In this document: one piece after another, positions 44,369-56,204 of the stretch
Position numbering within the stretch: the stretch's first letter is position 1
Layout of the letters: each line of letters opens with the position of its first letter
Assembly (NCBI RefSeq): GCF_000165395.2
Contig: NC_010575.1
Coordinates: forward strand, 1,473,001 to 1,537,000
Source of the DNA: Babesia bovis T2Bo
Lineage: Eukaryota > Apicomplexa > Aconoidasida > Piroplasmida > Babesiidae
Length of the DNA: 64,000 nt
Direction: 5' to 3'
Position numbers and translations under genes: made by a program
The notes under the pieces: model-generated
Told to the model about the DNA's origin: nothing
What the model saw: the letters and a program-made list of their open reading frames with translations, nothing else
Database searches by the model: none

Positions 44369-45898
44369 ATGGCAACCATGAAAGACATTTTGGGTGTAGA
44401 AGCTGCCCAGCTCTGCGATATCTCGCTAGACACCATTCGTAGACCCATTCAAAAAAATGACCTTCAAAATAAACACACGCATATTGTATGCACTATGGGT
44501 CCCGCCCTGGTGTCATCCGACGCCATAGTAGAACTCATCGACGCTGGTATGAATATTTGCCGCTTCAATTTCTCACATGGAGATCATGTATCACAGAAAC
44601 AAATGCTTGACAAAGTTCGCGAAGCTATGGCTAAACGCCCAAACGCCAACATCGGCCTTTTGCTCGATACGAAGGGACCGGAAATCAGAACTGGCTTACT
44701 CAAGGATCACAAAGCCATTACACTTGTACATGGTCAAAGCCTTAAGATCACCACCGACTACACAATTGAAGGTGACAACGAATGCATATCATGCTCTTAC
44801 CCAATGCTTACTACTTCGGTCAAGGTTGGTGGCATTATCCTCATTGCTGATGGAAGCTTATCCTGTGAAGTCACTGAAGTCCACGACAAGCACATTGTTG
44901 TGAAGGTACTTAACAATGCAACCATTGGTGAAAGGAAAAATATGAACCTTCCAGGCGTAAAGGTGGAACTTCCGGTCCTCGGAGAGAAAGATATCAACGA
45001 CATCGTCAACTTTGCCGTGCCACACAACTTCGACTTCATTGCTCTCTCTTTCGCCCAATCAGCTGATGATATTAAACTGTGCAGGAAGGTACTCGGAGAA
45101 GCAGGCAAACACATTAAGATTATCCCTAAGATAGAAAACGTAGAAGGACTTATTCACTTCGATGCTATCCTCGACGAGGCCGATGGTGTCATGGTTGCCA
45201 GAGGTGATTTGGGTATGGAAATCCCACTTGAAAAGGTTTGCATGGCCCAAAAGTATATGATTAAGAAGTGTAACGAAAAGTCGAAGCCAGTCATCACTGC
45301 AACGCAAATGCTGGAATCTATGATCAACAACCCAAGGCCAACCAGAGCTGAGTCATGTGATGTCGCCAACGCTGTAATGGATGGAACTGACTGTGTCATG
45401 CTTTCGGGTGAATCAGCTAACGGAAAATATCCAGCACTTTGTGTACAGCATATGGCGAAGCTATGTTTCGAGGCCGAGAGCTGTTCCGCTTACCGTAAGC
45501 TATTCGGCAAGGCCATTGCCGAAACCAAAACTAAAGTGTCTGATGAGGAGGCTCTCGCTCGCTCAGCAGCACTTCTGTCAATGGAGCTCCATGCTGCTGC
45601 CATAGTCTGCGTAAGCGATGACGACAAAATTATTCGTCACATTTCCAAGTGCAGACCTGTTTGCCCAGTATTTTCGTACTCGCCCGAACCACATGTGGTT
45701 AAGTACATGAGCGTATGTCGCGGAGTAAGAGCCAAATGTGCACCAAAATTGTCTAACCAGGAAGCCGATGTTGCCGCTGCTGTTGCTAGTGCCAAGGAAG
45801 CTGGCACTGTTAATGCTGGTGATAGCGTTGTTGTTGTCTACGCTGTTGGAGGTACCATATCTACTGGAAATAACTCAATCCGCGTTGTCAAGGCCTAA
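44369..45898 (+). CDS. PYK: Pyruvate kinase
   Basis: Single exon, 509 residues, the normal length for cytosolic pyruvate kinase. Converts phosphoenolpyruvate and ADP to pyruvate and ATP at the end of glycolysis. Motifs: THIVCTMGPALVSSD, NICRFNFSHGDH, LLDTKGPEIRTG, then IKIIPKIENVEGL with the active-site lysine and metal-binding Glu region, DGVMVARGDLGMEIP and ITATQMLESM. The ADP-site PTRAE is complete. Codon use seems more biased than in neighbours (many GCC/GCT, GGT and AAC codons), as expected for high expression. No targeting peptide is seen, so the cytosolic form is likely and the apicoplast PYK2 type is not. Confidence 0.97.
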   Translation: MATMKDILGVEAAQLCDISLDTIRRPIQKNDLQNKHTHIVCTMGPALVSSDAIVELIDAGMNICRFNFSHGDHVSQKQMLDKVREAMAKRPNANIGLLLDTKGPEIRTGLLKDHKAITLVHGQSLKITTDYTIEGDNECISCSYPMLTTSVKVGGIILIADGSLSCEVTEVHDKHIVVKVLNNATIGERKNMNLPGVKVELPVLGEKDINDIVNFAVPHNFDFIALSFAQSADDIKLCRKVLGEAGKHIKIIPKIENVEGLIHFDAILDEADGVMVARGDLGMEIPLEKVCMAQKYMIKKCNEKSKPVITATQMLESMINNPRPTRAESCDVANAVMDGTDCVMLSGESANGKYPALCVQHMAKLCFEAESCSAYRKLFGKAIAETKTKVSDEEALARSAALLSMELHAAAIVCVSDDDKIIRHISKCRPVCPVFSYSPEPHVVKYMSVCRGVRAKCAPKLSNQEADVAAAVASAKEAGTVNAGDSVVVVYAVGGTISTGNNSIRVVKA

Positions 45899-46047
45899 AT
45901 TTTATTAGCCTTATTCAATTCATATCCACGTCTTCGTGATTCCCCATACACAGGACAAACTTTAAAAACCTTGAAATAATCATCTATCTTTTACACATTT
46001 ACATTATTTGCATTTACAGCAGTGTTATTAAGTCACTGCGCTAACGA

Positions 46048-46935
46048 ATGTTACGCTGTGTACCCAAGTTTGCAGGCGCCAGGGCACTCACGGAACACTG
46101 TGGATGGAAGGTACAACTCGCTCTATGCGTGGACAGACAACCAACTGAATACGTAGAACCGCCAGAAGATAAAGCATATAGGGAGTTCATTGAAGCGTGG
46201 AACTCGGCAACGCGCAACCAGCTAAAAGTGCCACGTCTGTCTACCATAGAAAGCAAAATTACACATAAGATCACACCTTCAAAGGAAAAACTCGTCACTA
46301 AAGCGGACAAGGAGTCTGCAACTAACATAGAGGTGTCAGGTGAACTTGATACTCTTCTAGCTGGAGAAATTTCTTTGGTACCTACCAGAAGACGATCAAA
46401 GCGAGGCGATCAGGAAGTCAAGAAAGTCGAAAAAGTAAATGTAGACAACGACGTGAGAAACGTTGAACGTTTGTCAAAAGAGTGGTTGTTTCTCTTAGTC
46501 AAGCACAAGGTTCATGGATGGAACCTGCCAACAACTGACCTCTACCACGGAGAAGGCCTTAGACAGGTTGGTAATCAATAAAAGATTGCCACATCTTGCA
46601 GACATTGAAGCGGATTTGTGTTGAGCAACTGGGAAATGAATATAACCCATATTTTATCGGGTATGCCCCGTTCTTATACAGAACAATTCCATTTGACAAA
46701 CTAGACGAACAAATAGATATCAAGGGTAACAAAGTAAGTAGCATGTCACTTGACTTCATTTATCCAGGTATTCTATTTCAGAGCCAGACATATACCAGGC
46801 ACAACATTAAACATTAACACTGAAGATAACCATATAATAGACCACGCCTGGTTTACATTGGAAGAAGTTGCGAACAAAGTCAACGATCATAGGCTAATTC
46901 AAGCACTGCCAATACTGCAAAATGGCGTTCCATAA
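46048..46935 (+). CDS. MRPL46: Mitochondrial ribosomal protein L46 (mL46, NUDIX-fold)
   Basis: Three exons, 46048-46566, 46602-46733 and 46768-46935, with introns of 35 and 34 nt; 272 residues. The mL46 pattern is clear: WKVQLALCVDRQP at the N-terminus with EYVEPPEDKAYREFIEAW, then ERLSKEWLFLLVKHKVHGWNLPTTDLYHGEGLRQTLKR (degenerate Nudix region, split by intron 1), IGYAPFLYR, VFYFRARHI (split by intron 2) and HAWFTLEEV. The Nudix hydrolase Glu box is not conserved, so it should be structural. The N-terminus is basic, in line with mitochondrial import. Confidence 0.85.
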
Positions 46936-46969
46936 ACATAGTAAAACCAACAGAGTAGCGCCGCTTACT

Positions 46970-48195
46970 ATGGCGTGTGCCTATGATCCATGTTACCAAG
47001 CGATATTCTGCATGTTGTCGTTTATTCTATTCAAACTATATTCACTATGGAATTCTGGATTCGATGTCTCAGCTCTTGAGGAACGAACGTTAATTGCACA
47101 GTTGGCTAAATCGTACGATTTTCCTTGGTTGGCATGGATTGTGTATTTACAAACTCCACTGATGGTCTTATTGGTATTCAATTACGCATCGAAGACCATA
47201 GCACAAGGAACTAAAGTCCCACAAATACTCATAAATAGAACTGATATGCACCGGAAAGTGGCTATTGTAACAGGTATTTAACATATTTCATGTAATCATT
47301 GGTGGGCAGGAGGCTCAAGTGGTGTTGGCAAAGAGGTAGCATGCCAGCTTCTAAAATGGAATTGCAAAGTGGTAATCACGGCGCGTGACAAAACAAAAGG
47401 TGCTAATGCTGTTGAGTACCTAAGAAAACAGGCAAATGTTGACTTCAAGATGATACAATTTGTGGAAATGGACCTGAACGACCCAAAGTCCATTAAACTG
47501 GCAGTTGAAGAAATCTTGAAAACCAATGCTTCCATAGACTTTTTGATAAATAATGCAGGGATCGCGACTAACGTACATCTCAATGCATACAAACAAGAAG
47601 CTATGTTTGCAACAAATTTCCTTGGACATTTTCAACTCACTAAGTTGCTAATGCCTACCTTAGTAAGATTCAAAGCAAGAGTTATCAACGTATCAAGTAT
47701 TGCACATTATTACTATAATCCCAACAAGGATACGATTTTACGTGATGGTAACACTACCAATATGCCATATAATACTTCAGCACAAGTATACTACGGTCGA
47801 TCTAAGTTGTTCAACCTCTGGCACGCGCAGGCACTTCAACGCAGATTTGACAACGTCGGCAATAAAAATTGCGGACCGGTTGCTTTTTCCTGTGGCCCCG
47901 GTATAGTAGCAACACCGCTTCTGGAACGCTACTCAAGTATTGTATTACCCAAGTTTATCTCAGCAATTGTCAACCAGTTCACCAAGAAGCCGAAGGAGGG
48001 TGCCAACACTATATTGTAAGTTTAAAAGGTGTTATATAATGTGCTTGTAGATATCTATGCGCATCGCCGTTATCGGATTTAGTGCCCGGTGGCTACTACT
48101 ATGAGTGCCAGTTGGGATACGTAAGCAAATATGCACAGAATGTGGCTCAACAAGAAGCACTATATAAACTTGCCGATAAAATGACTTTAAATTAA
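46970..48195 (+). CDS. Membrane-anchored short-chain dehydrogenase/reductase
   Basis: Three exons, 46970-47273, 47310-48015 and 48051-48195, with introns of 36 and 35 nt; about 384 residues. Two N-terminal hydrophobic segments (AIFCMLSFILFKLY and WIVYLQTPLMVLLVF) precede the Rossmann domain. SDR motifs: cofactor loop TGGSSGVGKE (rebuilt across intron 1), DL/NNAG (FLINNAGIATN), catalytic Ser in INVSSIAHYY and YxxxK in YYGRSKLF, then CGPGIVATP. The layout is like retinol dehydrogenase/WWOX-type SDRs of the ER or lipid droplet; the substrate is unknown. I chose the ATG at 46970; an in-frame ATG at 46922 would overlap the MRPL46 end. The stop shares TTAA with the convergent RRP43 stop. Confidence 0.88.
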
Positions 48196-49353
48196 ATGTC
48201 ACTGTTTGAAATGCAGCTTATAACATCAAGTGCCACTGCCTTCAAGCCAGAGTATATGTCCGATGAGATACCGGGACAACACGTTAGGTTTAATGGTTGT
48301 GTAACGAATGAACCGTCAGACAAACTCAAGCAATATACACTCACTGATGTCCCGAGGCGCTCTTCCTCGCTAGTTGGATCAACGAAAAATGTTTCCTCAC
48401 TGAAACGCAAAAAGGTTACAGTAAATGGTAATGCGGTAATTGTAAGCGGTATTCCAACATACGAACCGGGCAATATATTCTGCGATAAATAGTCAACCAG
48501 GTTGTCATTCTCCAATTCTATTCCTAACTGCTGCTCTATTGATCGCCTGTTGTTATGGAGCAGCTTCATAACCTAAATGAATAATGAAATACGTACCACC
48601 TAAACAAACCTCGGCATCCCCAGACAAAGCACTCTCTATAAGCTTTTGGTCAATAGCACGTATGATATAAGAGCCTGAAGTGTTGCTGATGTCGAGAAGC
48701 ACAATAGGGAGCATTGCCTTCCTCAATGCAAATGAAGCAACCATAGCGCACGAATCAGTAAGGTTGCCATCGTATTCTTCGCATACAATAGACACCTCAA
48801 ACTTCCATATCAAGTTGCGCTGAGATAGGTATTTACATACAGCGTCTGTAGATTGACTAGTGACTCTTTTTAAAATATCCTCAAAGCGGAACTGCGATTT
48901 CGGTATAAGATCATCACTATTGAGAACATTAGACAACATAGATGCAATGCTAAAATTCAAATTAGCACTGTGCCCATTAGCATCATATATGTAGGATTGT
49001 ACTTGCTTCGGTAACTCAATGTCCACAGATAGCAAATCGTCACTACCTAACGAAGGAGGCATTATTACTTCACAAAAAACAGGAAGCGCTTTAACACTGC
49101 AATAAACATGTGTATCTCCTAACGTCAAGCGTGTAGATGATATCACAGCTCCATCTCCCTCAAGTAGATTTGGAGGAGTATATCTTCCCTCTAGGTCCGA
49201 CACGCTAACAGTACGGAATGCACGGAGCTTCCTACCATCTGGACGCACATTCTGACGCAGATATTTTTTGTAATATCCTGCGGCATCAATTTGACGATGC
49301 ACATCAACCGGGAACTCCGAAGAACTTGACGAAGGTTGCATATCACTAGACAT
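48192..49353 (-). CDS. RRP43: Exosome core subunit RRP43-like (RNase PH fold)
   Basis: Two exons, 49353-48610 and 48572-48192, with a 37-nt intron; 374 residues. Part of the six-subunit RNase PH ring of the RNA exosome, which processes and degrades RNA in nucleus and cytoplasm. Evidence: YYKKYLRQNVRPDGRKL at the N-terminus, RLTLGDTHVYCSVKALP, then WKFEVSIVCEEYDGNLTDSC, and in the second part GIPLTITALPFTVTFL with VDPTSEEERLGTSVSV, the Rrp43/EXOSC8 pattern. Phosphorolytic residues are not conserved, as expected for a eukaryotic ring subunit. Rrp42 or Rrp45 are the alternatives, less likely. An unusual tract near residues 60-75 (TPPNLLEGDGA) is an insert in the first strand region. Confidence 0.8.
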
Positions 49354-50268
49354 CGCAACTAATAGATGATTGTGACCGCCAATTAACTAGAATACAAGTT
49401 TGACACTATTGGTAAAAATGAAAATCATTTTCATTTAACTGAATCAGAATTTTTAACTAGTGTGTGGAGATGTAATTAGGTGCTTGACACATAGGGAGTG
49501 GAGATTCCATGAGTTATATAGTAGTATTGGGAGTAGGAATACGGTGTTATATGCAACATACATTCTTTGTCTAGTATATCCACATTGATCAAAGACTAAA
49601 ACACAATCATTAATATGATCATGTGTTAAAACAACATTGCATTACCTTTTCGGTGGAGATAAATTACTATGTAATACACCAATACAGTATCAAATGCAGC
49701 ATATTTAACACTTATAACGTAGTAAGATACACTTTAGTGTCTTGTATAATAGGATGTGTAACCCAAAGCGGCATATTCCTATGTTCATTCCTAGACAAAT
49801 GGATAGACGCAACAAATACCAGATTTCATTGATCCCGTTATGTGCTATCTTTTGTCAACTATACAAGCGAAAATGCTTCTATGGATACTCAAATCTATAC
49901 AATATCATAGCGGTACACCGTGAGTCTGGGGATTTGGATGATCATAGCGGGACATAATTTTCGGATCCAGGTCATTTAGAAACCCGTCGTTTACTAACAG
50001 TAGACATCATCGCTATGCATCAATCGCCAAAAGTGCTATGTGGTAATACCAGTAGTAACAATCGCTAGCAGCAAGTAATTTCGACGGTGAGCCCTGCAAC
50101 CACATCTATGCAGACGCATTTGGCTCAAAGAAATTTAAGCAACGCAGAAATTCATGCCATTAACTGCACATATGCCTTTATGAATGTTTATATATTTTTA
50201 TCGCTAATTTTCGCTAGAGGAAAATAACGACGCTCTCTTGAATATTGCTGATATTCTATGGGTGTAGG
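49354..50268. promoter_or_regulatory. Divergent intergenic region
   Basis: About 0.9 kb between RRP43 (-) and the ApiAP2 gene (+). AT-rich; short overlapping frames at 49623-49957 have no features. Presumed to hold both promoters. Confidence 0.35.
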
Positions 50269-51405
50269 ATGGCCGATGAACAACAACACGTACGACAAAT
50301 CCCAAATTTAGCAATGCATAAGTATCAAAATATGGCAACGAGTGGGTTACAAATGGGTCCCATCAGCCAAAACACACAGCAAGAAAATATTATGGGACGT
50401 GCAAGCTCATATGATCCTAGGCAGGCTGTTGATGGACCAGTGTATAGTAACAACACAGAACTATATGTAGACGGTATGGTAAATGATCCATATAATGGTA
50501 TGCAAGGCTTATATGCACAGGATCGCATTGCCACGCCGAAGGATCACCTAAGCATTGCCCATCTCGCAGGACCACGAGGATCCTTCATCCTGAATCAAAT
50601 CGCCGATCCGAAAGAGTCTGGGATACATTACGCACCTCCGAAACATGGATGTCTAATAGGTTACAATAAACTACGCAAGCCAGGACAATACGGTTACCAG
50701 AACGAATGTGACTTATACCTTCCACAAGGAGCGCATTCCGATCTCTCACAATCAGGTATAATTTACAATGATTGGGACCCGAGGGACTATGCCATGTATC
50801 AGGATAACAGAGGTTCTGGAAATGACAGTGTGAACTCAACAGTCGATGGTGACTCTGTGGAAGATATCGATGATTTGATAGGACCAGACGGAACCTTGCC
50901 TCCAGCTAACAAACGAGATCCAATATACACAGCAATATCCGGTTTGAAATGGAAGGCGAAAAGTAAAAAATGGGTAGTAAGATGGGATAATCCTATAACA
51001 AACAGACGAGTCTACAAATACTTCAGCGGTGTTAGATACGGATTCATGGGAGCCCACAAAAGAGCGAAGTATTACCTTGAGTTCTTGAACATATCGGTTG
51101 GAAGACTCGACACACCCAGTGTAGGAAACCCATTCTGTAAAAGAACAGAAGGCCCGCCAAAGGGCAAAGAAAATAAAGGTTTGATGCGGAAGCTGCTTAA
51201 CCGTAATAGACCGGAAATCGTACTCAAGTCAAACCCAGTCATCTATGGTTACCCTGGTCAGCAATCTTATGGCCCTCCTCTGGAATATGCAGAACAACAA
51301 ATGCAGGAAATTAATTCTAGACCGGTATATCGTTACGGGTCACGCATGGATGACCCATTCTGTCTCATGGATCCAAACCACTGTTTGCAGCAAACAAACC
51401 AATGA
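50269..51405 (+). CDS. ApiAP2-type transcription factor with one AP2 domain
   Basis: Single exon, 378 residues from the ATG at 50269 (earlier in-frame codons start at TTG). One AP2 domain at about residues 222-273: [19 protein letters not shown], then [25 protein letters not shown], matching the three-strand plus helix pattern with the conserved W-x-V-x-W and YGF-x-x-A positions. Outside it the protein is rich in Gln, Tyr, Pro and Asn (the N-terminal half has NMATSG and [14 protein letters not shown] repeats), typical of ApiAP2 proteins. ApiAP2 factors are the main sequence-specific transcription factors of Apicomplexa. The target motif and life-cycle role cannot be read here. Confidence 0.85.
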   Translation: MADEQQHVRQIPNLAMHKYQNMATSGLQMGPISQNTQQENIMGRASSYDPRQAVDGPVYSNNTELYVDGMVNDPYNGMQGLYAQDRIATPKDHLSIAHLAGPRGSFILNQIADPKESGIHYAPPKHGCLIGYNKLRKPGQYGYQNECDLYLPQGAHSDLSQSGIIYNDWDPRDYAMYQDNRGSGNDSVNSTVDGDSVEDIDDLIGPDGTLPPANKRDPIYTAISGLKWKAKSKKWVVRWDNPITNRRVYKYFSGVRYGFMGAHKRAKYYLEFLNISVGRLDTPSVGNPFCKRTEGPPKGKENKGLMRKLLNRNRPEIVLKSNPVIYGYPGQQSYGPPLEYAEQQMQEINSRPVYRYGSRMDDPFCLMDPNHCLQQTNQ

Positions 51406-51822
51406 ACACACAAATTGGAGTTTATGAAGTATATTTAGTGCCCACATTCCTCGTTATATCACGTTAGAGGGGAAATCCGCTCAGGCGGTGCATGAGAGAT
51501 CACTATGCTTCAACATCGGATACAACAAAAGGCATACACATATGCATGAATATTTCATCCGCAATCGCCTCATGTTACGCATCATAACTTGTAATCACGC
51601 TAAAGAGAACAATTACTGCTCAAAAGAACGAGTTGATTTTTTGCCAAATTTTAATCACAAAGTTCTCCATTATTTGACTCACACTGCAGGGCAGGACTGT
51701 GGCAATCACTGCTTACTGATGGTCCATACAATTGAATTTGACCATCATAAAACGCAAATACGCCAATTTTTAACTATTTATGCATTTTCCGATAAATATT
51801 AAAGTATTGTGTTGTTAGCCGA
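51406..51822. other. Convergent intergenic region
   Basis: Between the ApiAP2 stop and the QCR9-like stop. A 104-codon plus frame (51488-51802) begins with GTG and shows no domain; it is not called. Likely 3' untranslated sequence. Confidence 0.35.
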
Positions 51823-52214
51823 CTATTCTTCTGGGCTCTGGTACGGCAAATCAATGTACAGGCGCTGTGAAACATATAGTCATCTCAAACATAAACAAGA
51901 GCTATCATGAAATATTGAAACTTACACCTCTGTTTACTCTCCTCCACACATAATCGCAGACACTTCCTACCGCATAACAACTCATACAGCCTCCGGCAAT
52001 GCTGAACAGCCAGTATCCCTTGCTGTATTTGAGTACATGGTTGTATATCCTGCATTTCAATAAATACTGCCTAAAGAAACAACTGCAGCTCTTACCTTGT
52101 GGAATTCAAAAAGGATGTCAACGGGGATAAAACATCCATACCACGACGGCTGCGCTTCAAGCTATCCCAAACCCCTTTAGGGTATTGGTCAGAATATGGG
52201 CTGCCAAACACCAT
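51823..52214 (-). CDS. QCR9-like subunit of mitochondrial complex III
   Basis: A small gene hidden by splicing: exons 52214-52096, 52049-51926 and 51864-51823, introns 46 and 61 nt, both GT-AG and both in phase; 94 residues. After a 40-residue basic start comes IYNHVLKYSKGYWLFS, a membrane segment (SIAGGCMSCYAVGSVCDYVW) and NRGRLYIDLPY. This matches QCR9 (UQCR10), which has L-Y, one membrane helix with a following Asp, and NxGKLWKD at nearly the same spacing (38 versus 39 residues between the L/I-Y and the Asn). QCR9 is a single-pass inner-membrane subunit of ubiquinol-cytochrome c reductase. The N-terminal 40 residues exceed the usual QCR9 length. Confidence 0.62.
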
Positions 52215-52842
52215 TTTGTTAGCCTTTTTGTTGTGTAATTTGACAACTGCTATGATTTAGCGACGCGCGAACTTGTAGGTCCCCAGATACATGGTACATT
52301 ACAGCACCGGGATTATAATATATACTGACACAATGTACACATGTACTATTTTATTGTAAATAATGTGTATGCTTTGTGTAATAATGTTCTAGTGTGTACA
52401 TCCGTACAGTAGGGACTTCGAGAACCATCTAATGTCAACGCCGTGCTACGAAAACATCAATTGTTAATGACAATCTATATTGCTCATTTATATTTTACTA
52501 TTCTACTGTGTAAAGTAGGATTCAAACGTTATTATATATTATAATGAACATAATCCACCGCAAAAACATCCCAGTCTAACCATTGCCGATGATTTCCTCA
52601 TGTCATTAATTTAAAGTATCACTTAGCAATATACAAATACGAAAAGGTAATATGGAAGTCTCATTGTCGCTTTAATGCATATAATCATCCACAATTTGTG
52701 GTACCTTTTTTGACGTACCATGACAACACTGTGCTGCCATTTTTAGTAAAGGAACATAATCTATATCACAATATAACGCACATTTATATGGTATATCTTT
52801 TTTCTAACAGCATATATCAGCATGAAGGTAATAAATCGTTAA
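52215..52842. promoter_or_regulatory. Divergent intergenic region
   Basis: Between the QCR9-like start (-) and the RAP gene start (+). Very AT-rich, no open frame of note. Presumed promoters. AT content looks higher from here to the right end of the window. Confidence 0.35.
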
Positions 52843-55621
52843 ATGTGTAGCTGCAAATATAACATCCAAGCGATGATACAATTATGGGCGCTTTTCGACA
52901 TGTTTGGCTGCACATTTATGTTGATGTGTATATGTGAACTGTTATACTCCTTCAGTACCTTTACTAAATCAAGGTTATATCGTGGAAGGCCGGCTTTGTT
53001 TTTGTGTGCCTTGTGTCTTTGTATCTATTATTACAGTGGAAGATATGGCAGGGTCCCATTGATCATAGGGTGGAGTAATCATGTGTCGGCACTTACTCTA
53101 GAAGGTACTTTGCGGCACCCGAAGTTACTCCTACGTTCGCATTACGTGAAGGTACCATGGGCACATCTTAATTTTATCAATTCCACGTATTATAGAGGTG
53201 GCAAATTAAAATGGAAAGATAATTTGGTTTCATTTGCGTCAAAATCAGATAATACAAATACCAACAAACAAAATGGAAAAGATAAATCAATTAGCGGAAC
53301 CGAGATTCCAAATAAGCCCAAACAAAGAAAGCCTTCCATTGGATTCAAAATTAAAAGAAAACCAAGTGACAGCGAGTTTGTCTCACCAAAAATTATTAAA
53401 AAGCCCCTCACAGTTGCCGATGTAATTAAAAAAAGGATGATTCCGCAACCGCCATCGTTGAATGAAACACAAAAGGTTTTAGATAGGAAACCGTATAAGC
53501 GTTTAGGAATACCAAAGTTAATTAAGGAGGAACAGGAACGAATATGTAAAAATGACGCATTTTTGGATAAGTACTTTCACGATTATCTGACTAGTAAAGG
53601 AACGCATTCAGATATGAATGGTGGTATTACCGAGATAAGTCCAAATCTATTCTCGGATAAAACAGAAAGACAAACAAGCACCGATAATGATACAAATGAA
53701 GCATCGGGAAATTCATATGTTTATAGCGCTGAGGAACTGTTGCATATATGGGACACCAAAGGCAGTCAGTTTTACACAAATATTCCAAAGACAGTGGCTC
53801 TGTTGCAGATAATACGTCGTATAGCTAAGGAGTCAGATGCTTCAATAGATATCATTAAACGTATCAGAGATCATTGGTGCTTTGGAAGACTTATCGGCAG
53901 TGTCGTTAGACATATGAAGTATCTTTCTCGTATCGAACTGCCACAGCAGCTTATTGGCTACAAAAAACTAGAGAATATGGTACCTAAGTTCAGCAAAGAA
54001 GAAATGGTTTCAATATTCGCAGTATTAGACTACTTTCGTTACAAAAATGACAAAGCAGTTACTGCAATGGTAAAGTATACGGAACAATATAAGGACTTCA
54101 CAACTAGTGAAATAATTACAATCATGGGATCGTGTATACGACTAGGTATAAGTCCACCTAATATCATTGAGGAATATGTCAAAAGGTTAAAAGTAGAGAT
54201 TAAAGAAAAATTGGGCAATGATGACCATGAAGCCAATGATTTTAAAAATTATGCCTATATCCTGCACATTTGCACTAAGACTCAATTTATAGATGCAGAG
54301 CTATTCAAATATATAGCAGAGCACTGCAAAAAGCAAAATGATATAGAGATAAAACAGCTATATCATGCATTCTCATCCTTTGCAAAGCTGCAGCATATCG
54401 ATGAAGACCTCTTCCAACATATATATAGGTTGTTGCTTCCTTATGTCAAAGACTTCACTAACAAATATGAAGTCTATAAACTGGTGGGTTATTGTGGATT
54501 GTTAAGACTATTTGTGTAGATCAGTCGAATAGCCATGACCAACTCCAAACCCCCTAAGGAACTGATTGATGCACTGGCAAATTGGGTATATCAAAACGTC
54601 CAACAGTTCACCCCGAGAGAACTTGCAACCATGATAAGGTAAATATAAACTTCTATTGTAATATGTGATTTAGGAATTTGGCTGTGAAGGACTATTACAA
54701 CGATAATTTGTATAACCACATATTCAACTTGGAGATGTTTATCAACCCACCGTCAGTCAAACTATTACAACATATAAACTTACATATGAATCAAAGTGAA
54801 TCAGTGTATGCGGTAAGTTGCTCAAAAAACTCTTAATTAGTTATTAGTCTTATTTACAACCATTAAGGAAGTCGGAGCTTAATATTGCCTTCAGTATGGC
54901 TTACCAGGCATATCTAGGATACCAATACCTTTCGCCGAATATTAACAAAATAGAAATACCTAAAGACGCCGTGGTGAAATTAAGAGTGAGTTGTAGTGCA
55001 CTCAATCTATAATTTTGCAGAATATCTATGTTGACGGTATTAAACAGTTGGCATTGAACACATCAGCGAACAATATAGAAATCGTGGATCTGTTGAAAGA
55101 GGTATTTAGTTACGATCAACGTTATTATGTACTATCAGGCATATGGAATAGAAGCTTACGTGGATTACACTACCGAGGATGGACTTATGGTGGACGTTGC
55201 CATTCTGCCATCGAGCTTAACCAAACATACTACGAAGATTGATGCCAAAGACTTCTTAATGGACAAACGATTTGCTATAGAATTTCACGGGCCTTATCAC
55301 CATATGCAGAGATCGACAGACCAGTTTCCGCCGCCACTAACTCCATCATTTTTATATAAAGAAAGGTATGAAGAAGCATCTGATTATGCATAAAAAATTG
55401 TTCAGATTATTGAATGCCCGAGGTTGGGAAGTTGCAAGACTTCACTATTGGACATTTGTCCCATGGTAAGTAGACATTTATATCTACAAATGCGATACAG
55501 GTTGACAAAGGAGCACAAACTCAGGATTTTGGAATGTATGTTGCCTACGTGGATTAAAAATGTCTGTAACATATCCGGTGAAAGCCACGATACGAATCAA
55601 ATAGCCCCTTCAGTCGAATGA
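52843..55621 (+). CDS. RAP-domain protein, organellar RNA-binding type
   Basis: Eight exons: 52843-54483, 54520-54638, 54674-54812, 54872-54985, 55021-55101, 55139-55365, 55406-55465 and 55501-55621; 833 residues. Six introns are 35-40 nt; the third is 59 nt. The N-terminal 60 residues are hydrophobic (CTFMLMCICELLYSFS; LFLCALCLCIYYYSG), possibly a leader for export to an organelle. The middle is Lys-rich and then helical repeats. The C-terminal RAP domain (about 740-800) reads AIEFHGPYHHMQRS ... YKERLLNARGWEVARLHYWTFVPW, matching the RAP pattern (E-x-D/H-G-P-x-H ... K-x-R-x-L ... GW-x-V). RAP proteins act in mitochondrial or plastid RNA processing, and many are expanded in Apicomplexa. The third intron's acceptor is the least certain. 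Confidence 0.85.
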
Positions 55622-55966
55622 TGGATTACTTCCTCTTGGTATTCTGATATACTATCGTGAGAATGTTAGTATACTTACCTTCTAAATGACATTGGCAAAT
55701 GTGATTATTAATTATTTCCTAATAAACTATGAATCTCAATATATATGGCGTACCGAGTCGTCGGGGAATTTCAAAATGTCGATATATTCCATCACTGTAG
55801 TAGGTTTCTTCCAAGGAAGTACCAATGGCTCTGCCTCTGTTTTATGTGAGGTTCCTGAGTGTATTGCATTCGATAATATATTTTGGATTTCATCTTTCGC
55901 CTTCTTTCCGTACCCATGTCCCAGTAGAACCGAGGTAAAGATAAACAGTTTCAAAATATTAATCAT
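55597..55966 (-). CDS. Small secreted protein, unknown
   Basis: Three exons, 55966-55754, 55718-55679 and 55643-55597, with two 35-nt GT-AG introns; the frame stays open through both and gives 99 residues. The start is a good signal peptide (MINILKLFIFTSVLLGHGYG) followed by a charged, soluble chain with two late cysteines (CQC). The second-exon region has stops in the unspliced frame, which supports splicing. The last 25 nt lie antisense to the final exon of the RAP gene. I do not recognise the family. The donor GTACGC of the first intron is weak, so the model should be treated as provisional. Confidence 0.5.
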
Positions 55967-56204
55967 CTTGAATGGCAAAATATCACTTGTAAATCAATAC
56001 GAAAGAATAACGTCCCATCTTAAAAATAGAATAACAATGTGTGTAATACCTTTTGATGTGTAACATCATATAGGCTTCTACAACGCCGCCGTATATTTTA
56101 ACATGTAAAATGTCTTCACGCTAATATTTATCTTATGACTAATCATGTCTTGACAAATACAACAACAAACGGTATGGAAGGATGCATTGTTACACCCGGC
56201 AACG

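Noticed and set aside
46922..46969. Upstream in-frame ATG for the SDR
   Set aside because: It would overlap the last codons of MRPL46, and the extra 16 residues show no conserved feature; the ATG at 46970 is simpler.
51488..51802. 104-codon plus-strand frame
   Set aside because: Starts at GTG, His/Asn-rich random-looking sequence in a 3' intergenic region.
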